DNA of 14,799 bases. It comes from Jimgerdemannia flammicorona. Its lineage: Eukaryota > Mucoromycota > Endogonomycetes > Endogonales > Endogonaceae. A program made the translations under genes and the position numbers. The notes below the pieces were generated by a model that was given only the letters and a program-made list of their open reading frames with translations, searched no databases and had not been told where the DNA came from. Below, one piece after another: positions 1-7,703 of the stretch (the stretch's first letter is position 1; the number at the start of each line of letters is the position of its first letter). Where the stretch lies: the NCBI GenBank assembly GCA_003990745.1, contig RBNI01004009.1:1-14799 (forward strand), given 5' to 3'.

Positions 1-17
1 AAAAAAAAAAAAAAAAA
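1..17. repeat. Poly-A run at window edge
   Basis: Seventeen A residues open the window. On the minus strand this is a T run that follows directly on the decayed reading frame described for 1-2377. It may be a homopolymer inside that element, or the place where another sequence begins outside the window. Confidence 0.9.
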
Positions 18-2377
18 GAGTTTCATCTATCTGCTGATTTAATTGGAGTACTTCTTTCTTTGAATGAAGTTTGTCCCACTTGTTGCAGGTGTGGAGGTCA
101 AATTGTCCTTGTACATCAGATTTAATTCTCTCCAGATTGTTTTCTAGTTCAGGATAAATTCCAATTCAGAGGTTGGGCTTTATACCAACTTGTAAGAATT
201 TTCAGAGGGGTTTGTAGTGAGATGAGGAAGCATCTTGAAGTAGAATTGGATTGTAAACCACTGCTACCAAGTTGTAAGAGGATTACTTGTTAGAGTAACT
301 ATTACATAGTTCTAGAAGGGTTTTCTGGAAGTTCTGGATATTCTGGAAGACCATTTTCTTATGGTCAAGATCAATTTCATATGGAGTACATCCTCTACAC
401 TTATTGATTTCAAGATTGGGTTGATGTCTCAACTAAAGTCCTTTTTTGGACTAGTTCTGAATGTTCAGGATTTTCTATATTTCAGAAAGTTTAAGAAACT
501 GAGACCATCTTAGTTGAATTGACATATCACTTCAGACAATACCCAATTAGGAGATTTCATAATAGGGTTAGAAGTGGGACCTAATAGGGAGTGAATTTAC
601 TTAAGAGTGGTTTGTGGGTTATTAAATAGATTTATTTGCTATTCATGATATTGCTATACTAGGGGAGTTGTGTAAAGGGATATTGTGGGGAAGTGTTCAG
701 GAGTGTTCTTGTATGCTCAAGTCTATTAAGTGTGAGATTCTGAGGTCTGGGGGAGGGGGTATTTATACTAGTGAGGGGCTATCTGGGCTATGCTGAATAT
801 AGATATAGCACTTAGTGCCTTGCTAAGTTGGAATACAGTCATATAGTACAAGTGTGATCTGATATGTCAAGAGATCGTCTAACTGCTGAGTCAGTTCACA
901 GTTATGCATACAAGGCTAATCTAACTATGCTATGACTGCTAAGCTATTTATAAATTTAGACACTATCTGGATAGTCTTCAATGAGATCATTATTAATGAT
1001 ATCATCTTTGATAAAGTAGTCATCTAGGAAGAGTTATTTGTATATTAACTCTCCTTGTTTGCTGAGGTAATAATATATTGGAACTTCATTACCATCCTAC
1101 AGGATAGCATCATCTGTCTCATATGCTGGGTAAGGTGTTGGTGGATGAAGGAGTGGTGCATCATCTTCACTTTTGTCAGATTCACTGTCTGCATACCTTC
1201 TATAGGTTATGGTACTATGAGTCATGGAGTTGTAGTAAGCTGGTAGTTGTGGTTCATGTTGCTTATACTTGGGTAGTGAGGTGGCTGGTTTGCTCTCAAG
1301 GGTTGTCTAGAGGTACAGGTTGTATTCTCCAGTCTCTTCATTGTAGTTAAAGTAGTCAGAAGTGAATGCAGGTTGGTACTCATGCCAATGATCATTATCC
1401 CAATAAGTTTTGTAGGTGGTTATGAACTGTTGTAAGTTCATCAGCAAGGTTGGCAGAGTGATCAAGGTTGGCAGAGATCCTTGGCTTGAGGTCATATTAG
1501 CATCTGAGGGATTATTGTCTTCTGCTTTATCTTCATCAAATCAGATTATATTGTAGATATCTTTCATAGCATATCCAACTTGAGGCATTTGCAGGATATG
1601 GTCATCAGGGTGTGGGAAGGTTCTTTCTGTGGTCTAAACATACTCAAGGTACTTGTGATTGAGTTCTTGTATCATGTCATTGATTTGACCATAGGACAGG
1701 GTAGCAACCATTTCACTGATAGTAACTTAGAGATAGGGAATAACAGAGCTATACTCATAAAAAAGTTCTTGGTATTTGTGGGCAATGAGTTTCTATTGTT
1801 GAGATATCTGGATAATATCTGTATTATGGTAGTATTCAACCATATCTTTTAGGAGGCAGCCAATCTGGTAGTAGCTTGAGATTTGTCTGATTCAGTAGGC
1901 TTCACTAAGTATGTTCAGGGTATTCTATTGGGCTTCCATGAAGTAGAGAGGTGCTAAGCTATGGATATTCATAAGGGGCAGAGGGGGTGTGGCTTGATTG
2001 ACAATGGTATTCCAAATGTCAGTGCAGATGCAGTTGTAGATCTCAGTGCTCATGTTTGTATATTCAGAAGTTGTGGTTATATGTTTGGTTTCTTTTGGTT
2101 CTGTGTTTCGACATGTCATGGTGCTTGGTATATATGTATTTGGTCCTAATTGGTAAGATCCCATTTATATAAATCTTGTATTCCATGACTTTGTATTGAC
2201 TCAGCTTTGTGTGCTGTGACTTTGGTTTGACTGAGCTTCATGATCTTGCAGGTAATTTCCAGATTTGTTCAGGGGTTGCATATAATTGTTTAGAGAGTGA
2301 TGTGTGATTCCAGTGGCTTGAAGGTTGTGCACTTATACTATGATTCCTTGAATCTCAACTCTTACTTCTCTGGTCAT
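1..2377 (-). pseudogene. Decayed long reading frame of unknown family, truncated by window edge
   Basis: I do not recognise this protein. On the minus strand one frame starts at an ATG at 2375-2377 (MTREVRVEIQG) and stays coding-like down to about 950, with stops at 1925-1927, 1892-1894, 1307-1309, 1097-1099, 1034-1036 and elsewhere: about one per 30-40 codons, rarer than expected by chance at this base composition. Longest open stretches are 79 codons (1925-2164) and 62 codons (1307-1495). The product is rich in Tyr, Asn, Gln, Thr and acidic residues, with an acidic patch (SESDKSEDDAP, about 1155-1190) that looks disordered. Near 950 the coding-like signal moves to another frame and continues to the window start, ending with segments such as CNKWDKLHSKKEVLQLNQQI. 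In that part stops are TAG, TAA and TGA, often where Gln, Arg or Trp would fit. No reverse transcriptase, integrase, transposase or kinase motif is visible. It may be the ORF of an undescribed mobile element or a dead host gene. That it was coding is inference. Confidence 0.5.
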
Positions 2378-2592
2378 GCAATTTTCTATTATACTCTATG
2401 GGTCTTTATATATCTGCCTCTCAATTCTTTACCTCTCTGCCCTAACTTATATTTATAGACAGATTGAAATCTTGGCAAATATTACAAGGCCCTACTATAG
2501 CCTGCAAGTCATAATAATTACTACTGTATACTCTGTTCACTATTTAAGAAATAGGTACCAGATTGGATCAGATTGCTACTATATTGAACTGT
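2378..2592. other. AT-rich spacer between unknown frame and hAT element
   Basis: No gene is supported here; a 73-codon plus-strand open stretch has low-complexity composition. Around 2425-2445 the motif CAATTCTTTACCTCTCTGCC closely matches the 24-bp array on the other side of the hAT (7283 onward). The transposon therefore probably inserted within or beside a pyrimidine-rich repeat zone. Confidence 0.5.
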
Positions 2593-2600
2593 GTTAGCCT
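2593..2600. repeat. Left target-site duplication of hAT
   Basis: GTTAGCCT directly abuts the left inverted repeat. The matching copy at 7248-7255 is GTTAGCTT, so 7 of 8 bases agree, the difference being a C/T transition. Eight bases is the duplication length typical of hAT insertion. Confidence 0.9.
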
Positions 2601-2612
2601 TAGTGCTCCCAA
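2601..2612 (+). repeat. Left terminal inverted repeat of hAT
   Basis: TAGTGCTCCCAA is the exact reverse complement of 7236-7247. Beyond 12 bases the match continues imperfectly into an AAATTGAATC-type sequence at both ends. The TAGTG start is common among hAT ends. Confidence 0.95.
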
Positions 2613-2770
2613 ATGAATTGAATCAATTTGAATCAAATTGAATTGTGGGTGATTTGAATCAAATTGAATTGAGGGTGATTTGAATCAAATGGAATTAAGT
2701 TCAAATCAAATTGAGGTCTGATTCAAAATGTTTGAATCAAATTGAGATCCAATTTGATTCGAAAAAAAAA
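2613..2770. repeat. Left subterminal repeats of hAT
   Basis: Repeated units of the form GATTTGAATCAAATTGAATT occur here, some separated by GAGGGTGA, with local inverted symmetry because AATTTGAATC and GATTCAAATT both occur. Equivalent sequence occupies 6950-7235. In hAT elements such subterminal motifs commonly bind transposase; that role here is inference. Confidence 0.75.
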
Positions 2771-2884
2771 AATTAGATTTGTAATTATTGGTAGCTTATA
2801 TGATTTATTTATTATTCATATACATATATACACAATAACTCATAATACATTCCACTCACCCAACACATTCAGTACTTGTAACAC

Positions 2885-3477
2885 TTAGTACCTAGCAGTA
2901 TGTCTGGCTGCAGCAACAGCCAACTGATGGGAATTGTCATAAGGCCTTTTTCTCAAAAGTAGGTCAGGAGTCAATAGGTTCAACTTCTGGCAAACTTTAT
3001 AGAGGGTACCACAAGTCTTTCCATATCTTCTGCAATTATAACAACTGGTCTGAGGATGGCCTCTTAGCTTTGGGTGGGCCAGGGCAATGACCAGGCTAGG
3101 GCAATAATGACCAGGGCTGGGGGGGCCAGGGTGATGACTGGGGCTAGGGTGATGACTGGGGCTAGGGTGATGACTGGGGCTAGGGTGACGAACAGGGCTG
3201 GGGTGACAACTGGGGCTAGAGGGGCTGGGGCAATGACTGGGGCTAGAGGGGCTGGGGTGACAACTAGGGCTGGGGGGGCCAGGGCAGTAGGGAGTGTCAG
3301 GGCAATAGCTAAAATAAATTGCTCAATTACTTTAGTGAGTATTTTCTTCTTCTTTGTATATTCTTCTTAAGTAACATTGATTCCATCAGTCATCACCCAA
3401 GTATATATCTTGTTAATAGCATAGTTCATATCTTCAAAATGATTTGAGAGATAGTTGAGATAAGTTTGGATATACAT
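2885..3477 (-). pseudogene. Second decayed ORF inside the hAT, with Pro/Ser/His repeat and Cys-rich finger-like end
   Basis: Two minus-strand frames join here. From an ATG at 3475-3477, one frame reads MYIQTYLNYLSNHFEDMNYA and continues through a TAA into a Lys-rich helix-like stretch (EEYTKKKKILTKVIEQF) until it enters the GC-rich minisatellite. A second frame is open without a stop from 3322 to a TAA at 2885-2887 (145 codons, no ATG). It encodes tandem PSPSHH units, then CYNCRRYGKTCGTLYKVC (a C-x2-C-x6-C-x6-C spacing), a basic stretch LLLRKRPYDN and the end HQLAVAAARHTARY. The cysteine spacing resembles the first part of a fungal Zn2Cys6 cluster, but the later cysteines are absent, so that assignment is weak. 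The two frames are probably one gene, joined by a frameshift or an intron in or near the repeat. It lies downstream of the transposase, on the same strand and within the element ends. Its function is unknown; it may be an accessory or captured gene. Confidence 0.55.
3131..3290. repeat. 18-bp GC-rich minisatellite within the second hAT ORF
   Basis: Units of GTGATGACTGGGGCTAGG start at 3131, 3149 and 3167, with diverged copies at 3185 and 3203 and partial copies to about 3290. The unit is 18 bp, so copy-number change keeps the reading frame. On the minus strand it encodes PSPSHH repeats. The G-rich strand and local GC content stand out from the AT-rich surroundings. Confidence 0.9.
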
Positions 3478-3554
3478 TTTGTTTTTATTTTTATTAAAGA
3501 TGGCAGCTTAGAGAGCTTATTTATATGTTTTTAATACTAGGCCAATAAGTAACC

Positions 3555-4080
3555 CCTGAGAGCTTCATAAGTGAGCTCCAAGCTTCAAATATGGCTTATG
3601 ATATTCAAAGCTCTTGGGGCTCACTTGTTGGCTGGTATTAATTACATCACCATGGCTTATGAAGCTCTTGGTGCCATCTTCTGGCTTGCTTATACTCTTG
3701 GCGCCATATTTGAAGCTCTCAGGACTTACTCATTAATTGTACCACCATGGCTCTCAGTACCATCTTCTGGCTTACGCTCTTAGTGTTATATTTAAAGCTC
3801 TCAGGGCTTGCTCATTAATTGCATCACTATGGCTCTTAGCAAGCCCATGTGGTGGTGGGTATACTGGTCTGTAGTGGTGGTGGGTATGCTGGCTGTAGTG
3901 GATTTGATGGTGGGTTTGGTGGTCTGGGACAGGGTAACTATATATGGTTTAGTCAAAAGCAGGCCCTGAGAGCTTCAAATAGTGCAATTAATATCAGTCA
4001 ATGAGCAAGCACTAAGCTTTGAATATGGTGCCATAATACAATTAATGCCTGCTGGTGATAAGTGAACTGAGAGTTTTGAA
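3555..4080. repeat. Cluster of direct and inverted repeats in the hAT 3' region
   Basis: A unit beginning ATTAATT, then a CACCATGGCT-like block, then a GAAGCTCTCAGG-like block, recurs from 3637, 3732 and 3814 (spacings 95 and 82 bp). The reverse-oriented relative, CTGAGAGCTTCAAATAGTGC followed by AATTAAT, lies at about 3965-3995, and another CTGAGAGCTTCATAAGTG lies near 3558. Between them a G-rich 25-bp unit (GGTGGTGGGTATACTGG and a near copy) occurs at 3851 and 3876. The arrangement could fold into hairpins. The forward open stretch at 3571-3783 is low complexity and I do not regard it as a gene. This may be a small nested repeat or part of the hAT itself. Confidence 0.65.
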
Positions 4081-4368
4081 TATGGTGGTACGTATGTGTA
4101 TTAGAAATATTATGATATATGGATATATATAGTTAGTTGAGATTAAACTATATTTCAACTATATTTCTAGATTTCAGAATCAGTCAGCTTATTGCCATGC
4201 CTTTAAACACATATATTCACAAATAATTTCAGGGTCTATAGCATCTCTTTTAGGCACTATAAGATCTTTATCTCTTGAAAAAACTCTCTCTATGGGTGCA
4301 CTTGTTGCTGGGATAGCTAAATAGTCACATGTCATTTTTGCTAGATTTGAGTAATCTCTGCTATGGCC

Positions 4369-4446
4369 CTAATGTTCCCAATGAATTAAATTAAATTAGA
4401 GAAACTCAAATAATATTTCAAAATATTTTGAATTAGATCAACTCAC
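4369..4446 (-). other. Inferred transposase intron 5 (78 bp)
   Basis: On the minus strand it begins GTGAGT and ends CATTAG. Removing it joins a Trp-Gln codon pair in phase 0 to GHSRDYSNLAKM, matching the usual tryptophan-to-Tyr spacing of hAT proteins and removing an in-frame TAG. A CTCTAATTTAAT stretch could hold the branch point. Confidence 0.75.
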
Positions 4447-4758
4447 TTGCCATCAAGACAATGTATCAACTCCTGGTTAAAATTTAACAGTTTCACTTTT
4501 CAAATTATTATCTAACTCCTCTTCAGGATTTGTCATCAGTTTTTGTCTTTTGTTATATATATGTTCAGATAGCTCAGCAATGTCATCAACATCAACATCA
4601 TCTTCTATTTCAGTATCATCTTCAGAACATATGATAAACTGATAGAGGGGCATAGTTATCATTATAGACTGTATGAACAGTTTTTTTAGTCACATCAATC
4701 CAAATGGTTTCCCAATTGTGGTTTGAATAATATTGTAGTTTAAGCCTGAGATCAAGAA

Positions 4759-4860
4759 CTGGTTCTCATTCAAAGAATAAAATAAATTTCAAAATAAATT
4801 TATAGTTCAAAATTTCGAAATAGTCTTTAGCAATAAGTGAATTTTGAAATATTTACTTAC
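4759..4860 (-). other. Inferred transposase intron 4 (102 bp)
   Basis: On the minus strand it begins GTAAGTAAAT and ends GAACCAG. Splicing joins IYYIGT to V-LDLRLKLQYY in phase 1, restoring the block just before the LDPRLKL-like motif that is conserved in hAT transposases. Confidence 0.75.
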
Positions 4861-5653
4861 CAGTACCAATATAATAAATCGAATGATCTGTCATTAAATA
4901 GTATTTCTTCAACTTATCAATAGCTGCTATTAGTGCCTGTTGAATGAGAGTATTTGGCTCTTCAGTTTCTTCTGGTTCTGCTGTACAATTTTAAATTACT
5001 TGGTCATTATCCTCCAATATATCTAGTAGAAAGTTGTAAATCAGAATAGTAGAATAAATTATTGGATATTTTTGTTAAGTTGTAAGATCCATTGCATATT
5101 GAAAACTCTTTAACAATAAAATAATATCTTTTAGCAACTGCCAAGTACAATCTCTAATAGCATATTTTTGCAAATCTTTATCAGCTATAACTGTTGAATT
5201 TAAGAGCTATTAATAAAAATTAATTTATTAGATTAGACTCAGATACAATGGGCTCATGTCACCCAATAATTAAATATAATTAAATATAATTATCTCTGAT
5301 AATTTGATGGCCTGTTCAATCATTGAATATATTAAGTTCCACTAAGTCTTAATGTCCAAAATAAGTTTCTTTGGATTGTTGATTCCATAGGCTTTATATT
5401 GTACAATAAATCTCTTGTGATACTGTAGTGATGACTGGATCTTGATGATGCTCATTCAAAGACTTGAAATCATTTCTCTGTCATCATCAGTCTTCAGACA
5501 TATTAAAAAGACTTGAACAGCCAGATTAATAATATGAGCCATACAGTATATATATTGTATTGGCTGATAGTTGAGGCTATGATGGAACTCTGTTCCAATT
5601 GTTTGAAAAAATATATTGTTGTTAGATGCATTGTCTGTTGTTATAGCGAATAT

Positions 5654-5913
5654 CTAGAGTGAAAAATCAATAATTCAAAATATAAGATAACTGTTTTTTG
5701 AAAATCCAACCTTTATAGAAAACACAACCTTTTTTAAAAACCCAACCTTTTCAAAAACCCAACCTTTTTCAAAATTTGAAAAAACAACCTTTTTTGAAAA
5801 CCTGACCTTTTGATCTTTTTCAAAAACCTGACCTTTTTTGAAAACCTGACCTTTTTCAAAAATCTGACCTTTTCAAAAACCTCTTTTAAAAGGCTTGTTC
5901 ACTCTTTACATAC
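5654..5913 (-). other. Inferred transposase intron 3 (260 bp) with internal repeats
   Basis: On the minus strand it begins GTATGTAAAG and ends CACTCTAG. Splicing joins DFGIQTK to IFAITTDNASNN, the expected neighbours in hAT proteins. It is about three times longer than most introns here because of a tandem repeat occupying most of it. Confidence 0.75.
5688..5895. repeat. Intronic minisatellite, units around AAAACCTGACCTTTTT
   Basis: About nine degenerate units of roughly 16-22 bp occur, each with an ACCTTTT core (variants AACCCAACC, ACACAACC and AACCTGACC) flanked by A and T runs. They lie wholly inside transposase intron 3, so the reading frame is unaffected. On the transcribed strand the units read as alternating A-rich and GGTCAGGTTTT-like blocks. 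Confidence 0.85.
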
Positions 5914-6122
5914 CTTTGTCTGTATACCAAAATCTTGAATACAGCTTCCAAAGGCACCAGCAAGATTTTCACCAGAATGAGATCCCAACAGTTAATAAAA
6001 TCAATTAACATATAATTGAGTTGCCAATTTTGACAAATCCAATGTGCATTAATTCCAAGAAATATGTATATATTCAGTGATGTCCATGTGTCAACAGTGA
6101 AGAATATTTGACCTAGTATATT

Positions 6123-6203
6123 CTATTTTGAAATAAATTAAATTGAAATGAGATTAATTTGAAATATTGGAATTGGTATTCAAAGTTAAATATTAAATCT
6201 TAC
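6123..6203 (-). other. Inferred transposase intron 2 (81 bp)
   Basis: On the minus strand it begins GTAAGATTT and ends CAAAATAG. Splicing in phase 0 joins VKIILQ to NILGQIFFTVDTW, preserving the usual distance to the conserved D-W-T-S block. Confidence 0.75.
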
Positions 6204-6413
6204 CTGTAGTATAATTTTGACAGCATCATGATTCCATTGAATGGTCAGTTTAATTTCACTTCATATAGTTCTAGTAGAAGAAATAGTAATATCTGGTTTC
6301 AGAAGACAAAAAATATCTCTCAGCTCTGAATTCTCAACAACTATGAAAGGCTGACTATTATAGATAATTCAGCAAACAAGCATATCTTGAAATAATTTCA
6401 TAGAAAATCTTGG

Positions 6414-6449
6414 CTATTTAATATAAAAGAAAAATAGCAATAAATTAAG

Positions 6450-6547
<98 letters not shown>

Positions 6548-6551
6548 ATAC
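6414..6551 (-). other. Inferred transposase intron 1 (138 bp) containing a T96 tract
   Basis: On the minus strand it begins GTATGG directly after ESFFSK and ends TTAAATAG before PRFSMKLFQDML, phase 0. The homopolymer makes up about 70 percent of the intron. Treating it as intron explains how the BED domain and the core remain in the expected order. Confidence 0.65.
6450..6545. repeat. Uninterrupted run of 96 A
   Basis: Positions 6450-6545 are all A with no interruption, so the transposase strand has 96 T. It lies within inferred intron 1. It could be slippage expansion of a polypyrimidine tract, a tail-only retroposition product, or an assembly length error. Confidence 0.95.
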
Positions 6552-6949
6552 TTTTGAGAAAAATGATTCTATCACTCCTGCTTAATGACTTTTGTGAAAT
6601 TTGTTAAAATGTGCCTGTAGATTTGTTATGGAGTGACCAATAAACTTATATGTCATTTTACAGTAATTATATTTAACTCTAGTAATGTCTCTATTCTCCA
6701 CATACTCTTTTGTAAACTCTTTCCAAATACTAGAGTGTTTTTTTGCTTTTTCGTTTCCTTTCTTGGACTGTTATATTGAGACTACACTTGTTATAGCTAT
6801 GCTTGTTGAAGCTGTATCTGATACTGAAGCTGTTGTCATCATAGTATCCACCATAAGTAGTACTGTAGAAGACATGTCTCATATATTTGATTGTGATATA
6901 CTTGATTGTGTATATGTTGTTGTGAGTTATATCACATATGAGTTTTGAA

Positions 6950-7235
6950 TTACAGTATTTAGTTTTGGATTTTGAATCAAATTCAAAATTTGAACTTCGA
7001 ATCAAATTCAAAATTCAAACTTCAAATCAAATTTCGAAATTTGAATTTCAATTTGAATTGTGACTTAATTTTATTTGATTTGATAAAGATCATTAAATTT
7101 GGACATATTTTCATAGAGTAATTGAATTTTAAAAATTTAGGTTCAAATTGAAATTCAAATCGAATTGGGCCTCAATTCAATTTGAAGTTTTCGAATTGAA
7201 TTGAATTTAGATCCAATTCGATTCAATTTAATTTA
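6950..7235. repeat. Right subterminal repeats of hAT
   Basis: The stretch is built from TTTGAATCAAATTC and TTCAAATTTGAA-like units in both orientations and mirrors 2613-2770. It precedes the transposase start on the minus strand, so it also contains whatever promoter the gene had. The overlapping minus-strand open stretch up to 7011 is a frame-shadow of the transposase leader and these repeats. Confidence 0.7.
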
Positions 7236-7247
7236 TTGGGAGCACTA
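7236..7247 (-). repeat. Right terminal inverted repeat of hAT
   Basis: TTGGGAGCACTA is the exact reverse complement of the left end at 2601-2612. Confidence 0.95.
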
Positions 7248-7255
7248 GTTAGCTT
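7248..7255. repeat. Right target-site duplication of hAT
   Basis: GTTAGCTT matches the left copy GTTAGCCT at 2593-2600 except for one C/T transition. Confidence 0.9.
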
Positions 7256-7282
7256 AGTAATTCTATACATTTCTGTTCCTTT

Positions 7283-7450
7283 ATTCTTTACCTCTCTGCC
7301 TTGTGATTTCTTACATCTTTGGCCTGCAATTCTTTGCTTCTCTGCTTCTGCAACCCTTTGCCTCTCTACTTCTATAATTCTTTACATCTCTACCATGCAG
7401 TTCTTTGCATCTCTACTCTGTAATTCTTTATATCTCTACTCTATAATTTA
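7283..7450. repeat. Pyrimidine-rich minisatellite, about 23-24-bp unit
   Basis: About seven degenerate copies of TTCTTTGCATCTCTACTCTGTAA occur, starting near 7283, 7307, 7329, 7353, 7377, 7400 and 7423. A single related copy lies left of the hAT near 2425. The plus-strand open stretch here (7236-7454) reflects the repeat and is not a gene. Confidence 0.85.
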
Positions 7451-7703
7451 TTGAACTTCTATCCTATATTCATACTTTATAAACTCACACTCACTTGCAT
7501 TACTATATTCTGTATTTCTTTGTACATCTGTATCCTTTTGTAGCTCCTAAACTACTATTTGATCTTGAACAAGCAATTATAATAAATTCATACAGAATAT
7601 GCTGTTGAAATAATTAGAAAATAGTATAGTATATATATGATTTTATGCTATGTATATAGTTAAATGCTCACATGATTTCAACTTTCAGTCTTCAATCCAA
7701 GTC
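7451..7703. other. AT-rich stretch with no gene seen
   Basis: Nothing coding or RNA-like was recognised. The sequence is AT-rich with short TATA-like runs (for example ATAGTATATATATGA near 7625). Confidence 0.5.

Larger units (their letters stand above)
4189..6875 (-). pseudogene. hAT transposase pseudogene with BED finger and C-terminal dimerisation domain, five introns
   Basis: This is the transposase that would cut and rejoin the element ends. The proposed start is the ATG at 6873-6875 (MSSTVLLMVDTMMTT), followed by a Ser/Thr-rich leader and a basic stretch (QSKKGNEKAKKH). The BED finger follows at about 6585-6731: SIWKEF, then an expected C-x2-C reduced to YNYC, then H-x4-H (HFNKFH). Exon 2 has QPFIVVENSELRDIF. 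Exon 3 has FFTVDTWTS and GSHSGENLAGAFGS, which carry core aspartate-region signatures. Exon 4 has TTDNASNNN and YCMAHIINLAVQ, then a long helical insertion ending with KLKKYYLM. Exon 5 has DLRLKLQYY, an acidic linker (EDDTEIEDDVDVDD) and a Trp-rich turn (the second of two Trp kept). The last exon is the dimerisation domain: YSNLAKMTCDYLAIPATSAP, IERVFS, then LKAWQ and TAA at 4189-4191. Damage includes stops at conserved Trp and Arg positions, frameshifts near 5985 and 4630, and loss of the first finger Cys (probably TGT to TAT). The family assignment is very secure; exon edges are inferred. Confidence 0.95.
2601..7247 (-). mobile_element. Complete but inactive hAT-superfamily DNA transposon (about 4.65 kb)
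   Basis: Both ends are visible: TAGTGCTCCCAA at 2601-2612 and its exact reverse complement at 7236-7247, flanked by 8-bp duplications. Inside each end lie AT-rich subterminal repeats built on GAATCAAATTGAATT-like units. The transposase lies on the minus strand (4189-6875), so the right end of the window coordinates is its 5' side. Between the transposase stop and the left end is about 1.4 kb holding a second decayed minus-strand frame (2885-3477), a minisatellite and a cluster of direct and inverted repeats. Stops, frameshifts and a lost zinc ligand show that it is dead. The near-intact duplication and perfect 12-bp ends suggest moderate rather than very old age. Confidence 0.95.

Noticed and set aside
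255..290. Minus-strand TTGGTAGCAGTGG resembling a tRNA primer-binding site, with a possible LTR end beside it
   Set aside because: The coding-like frame runs straight through it on both sides, and no matching LTR pair was found in the window.
1580..1852. 90-codon plus-strand open frame
   Set aside because: It is antisense to the better-supported minus frame and has a hydrophobic, low-information composition.
3074..3370. 98-codon plus-strand open frame with MTGARV repeats
   Set aside because: It is the antisense reading of the 18-bp minisatellite. The minus frame continues into non-repetitive Cys-rich sequence, whereas this one does not.
6685..7011. Open frames on both strands near the transposase start
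   Set aside because: They overlap the transposase leader, the BED domain and the subterminal repeats in the wrong frame. The BED finger and the ATG at 6875 lie in a different minus frame.
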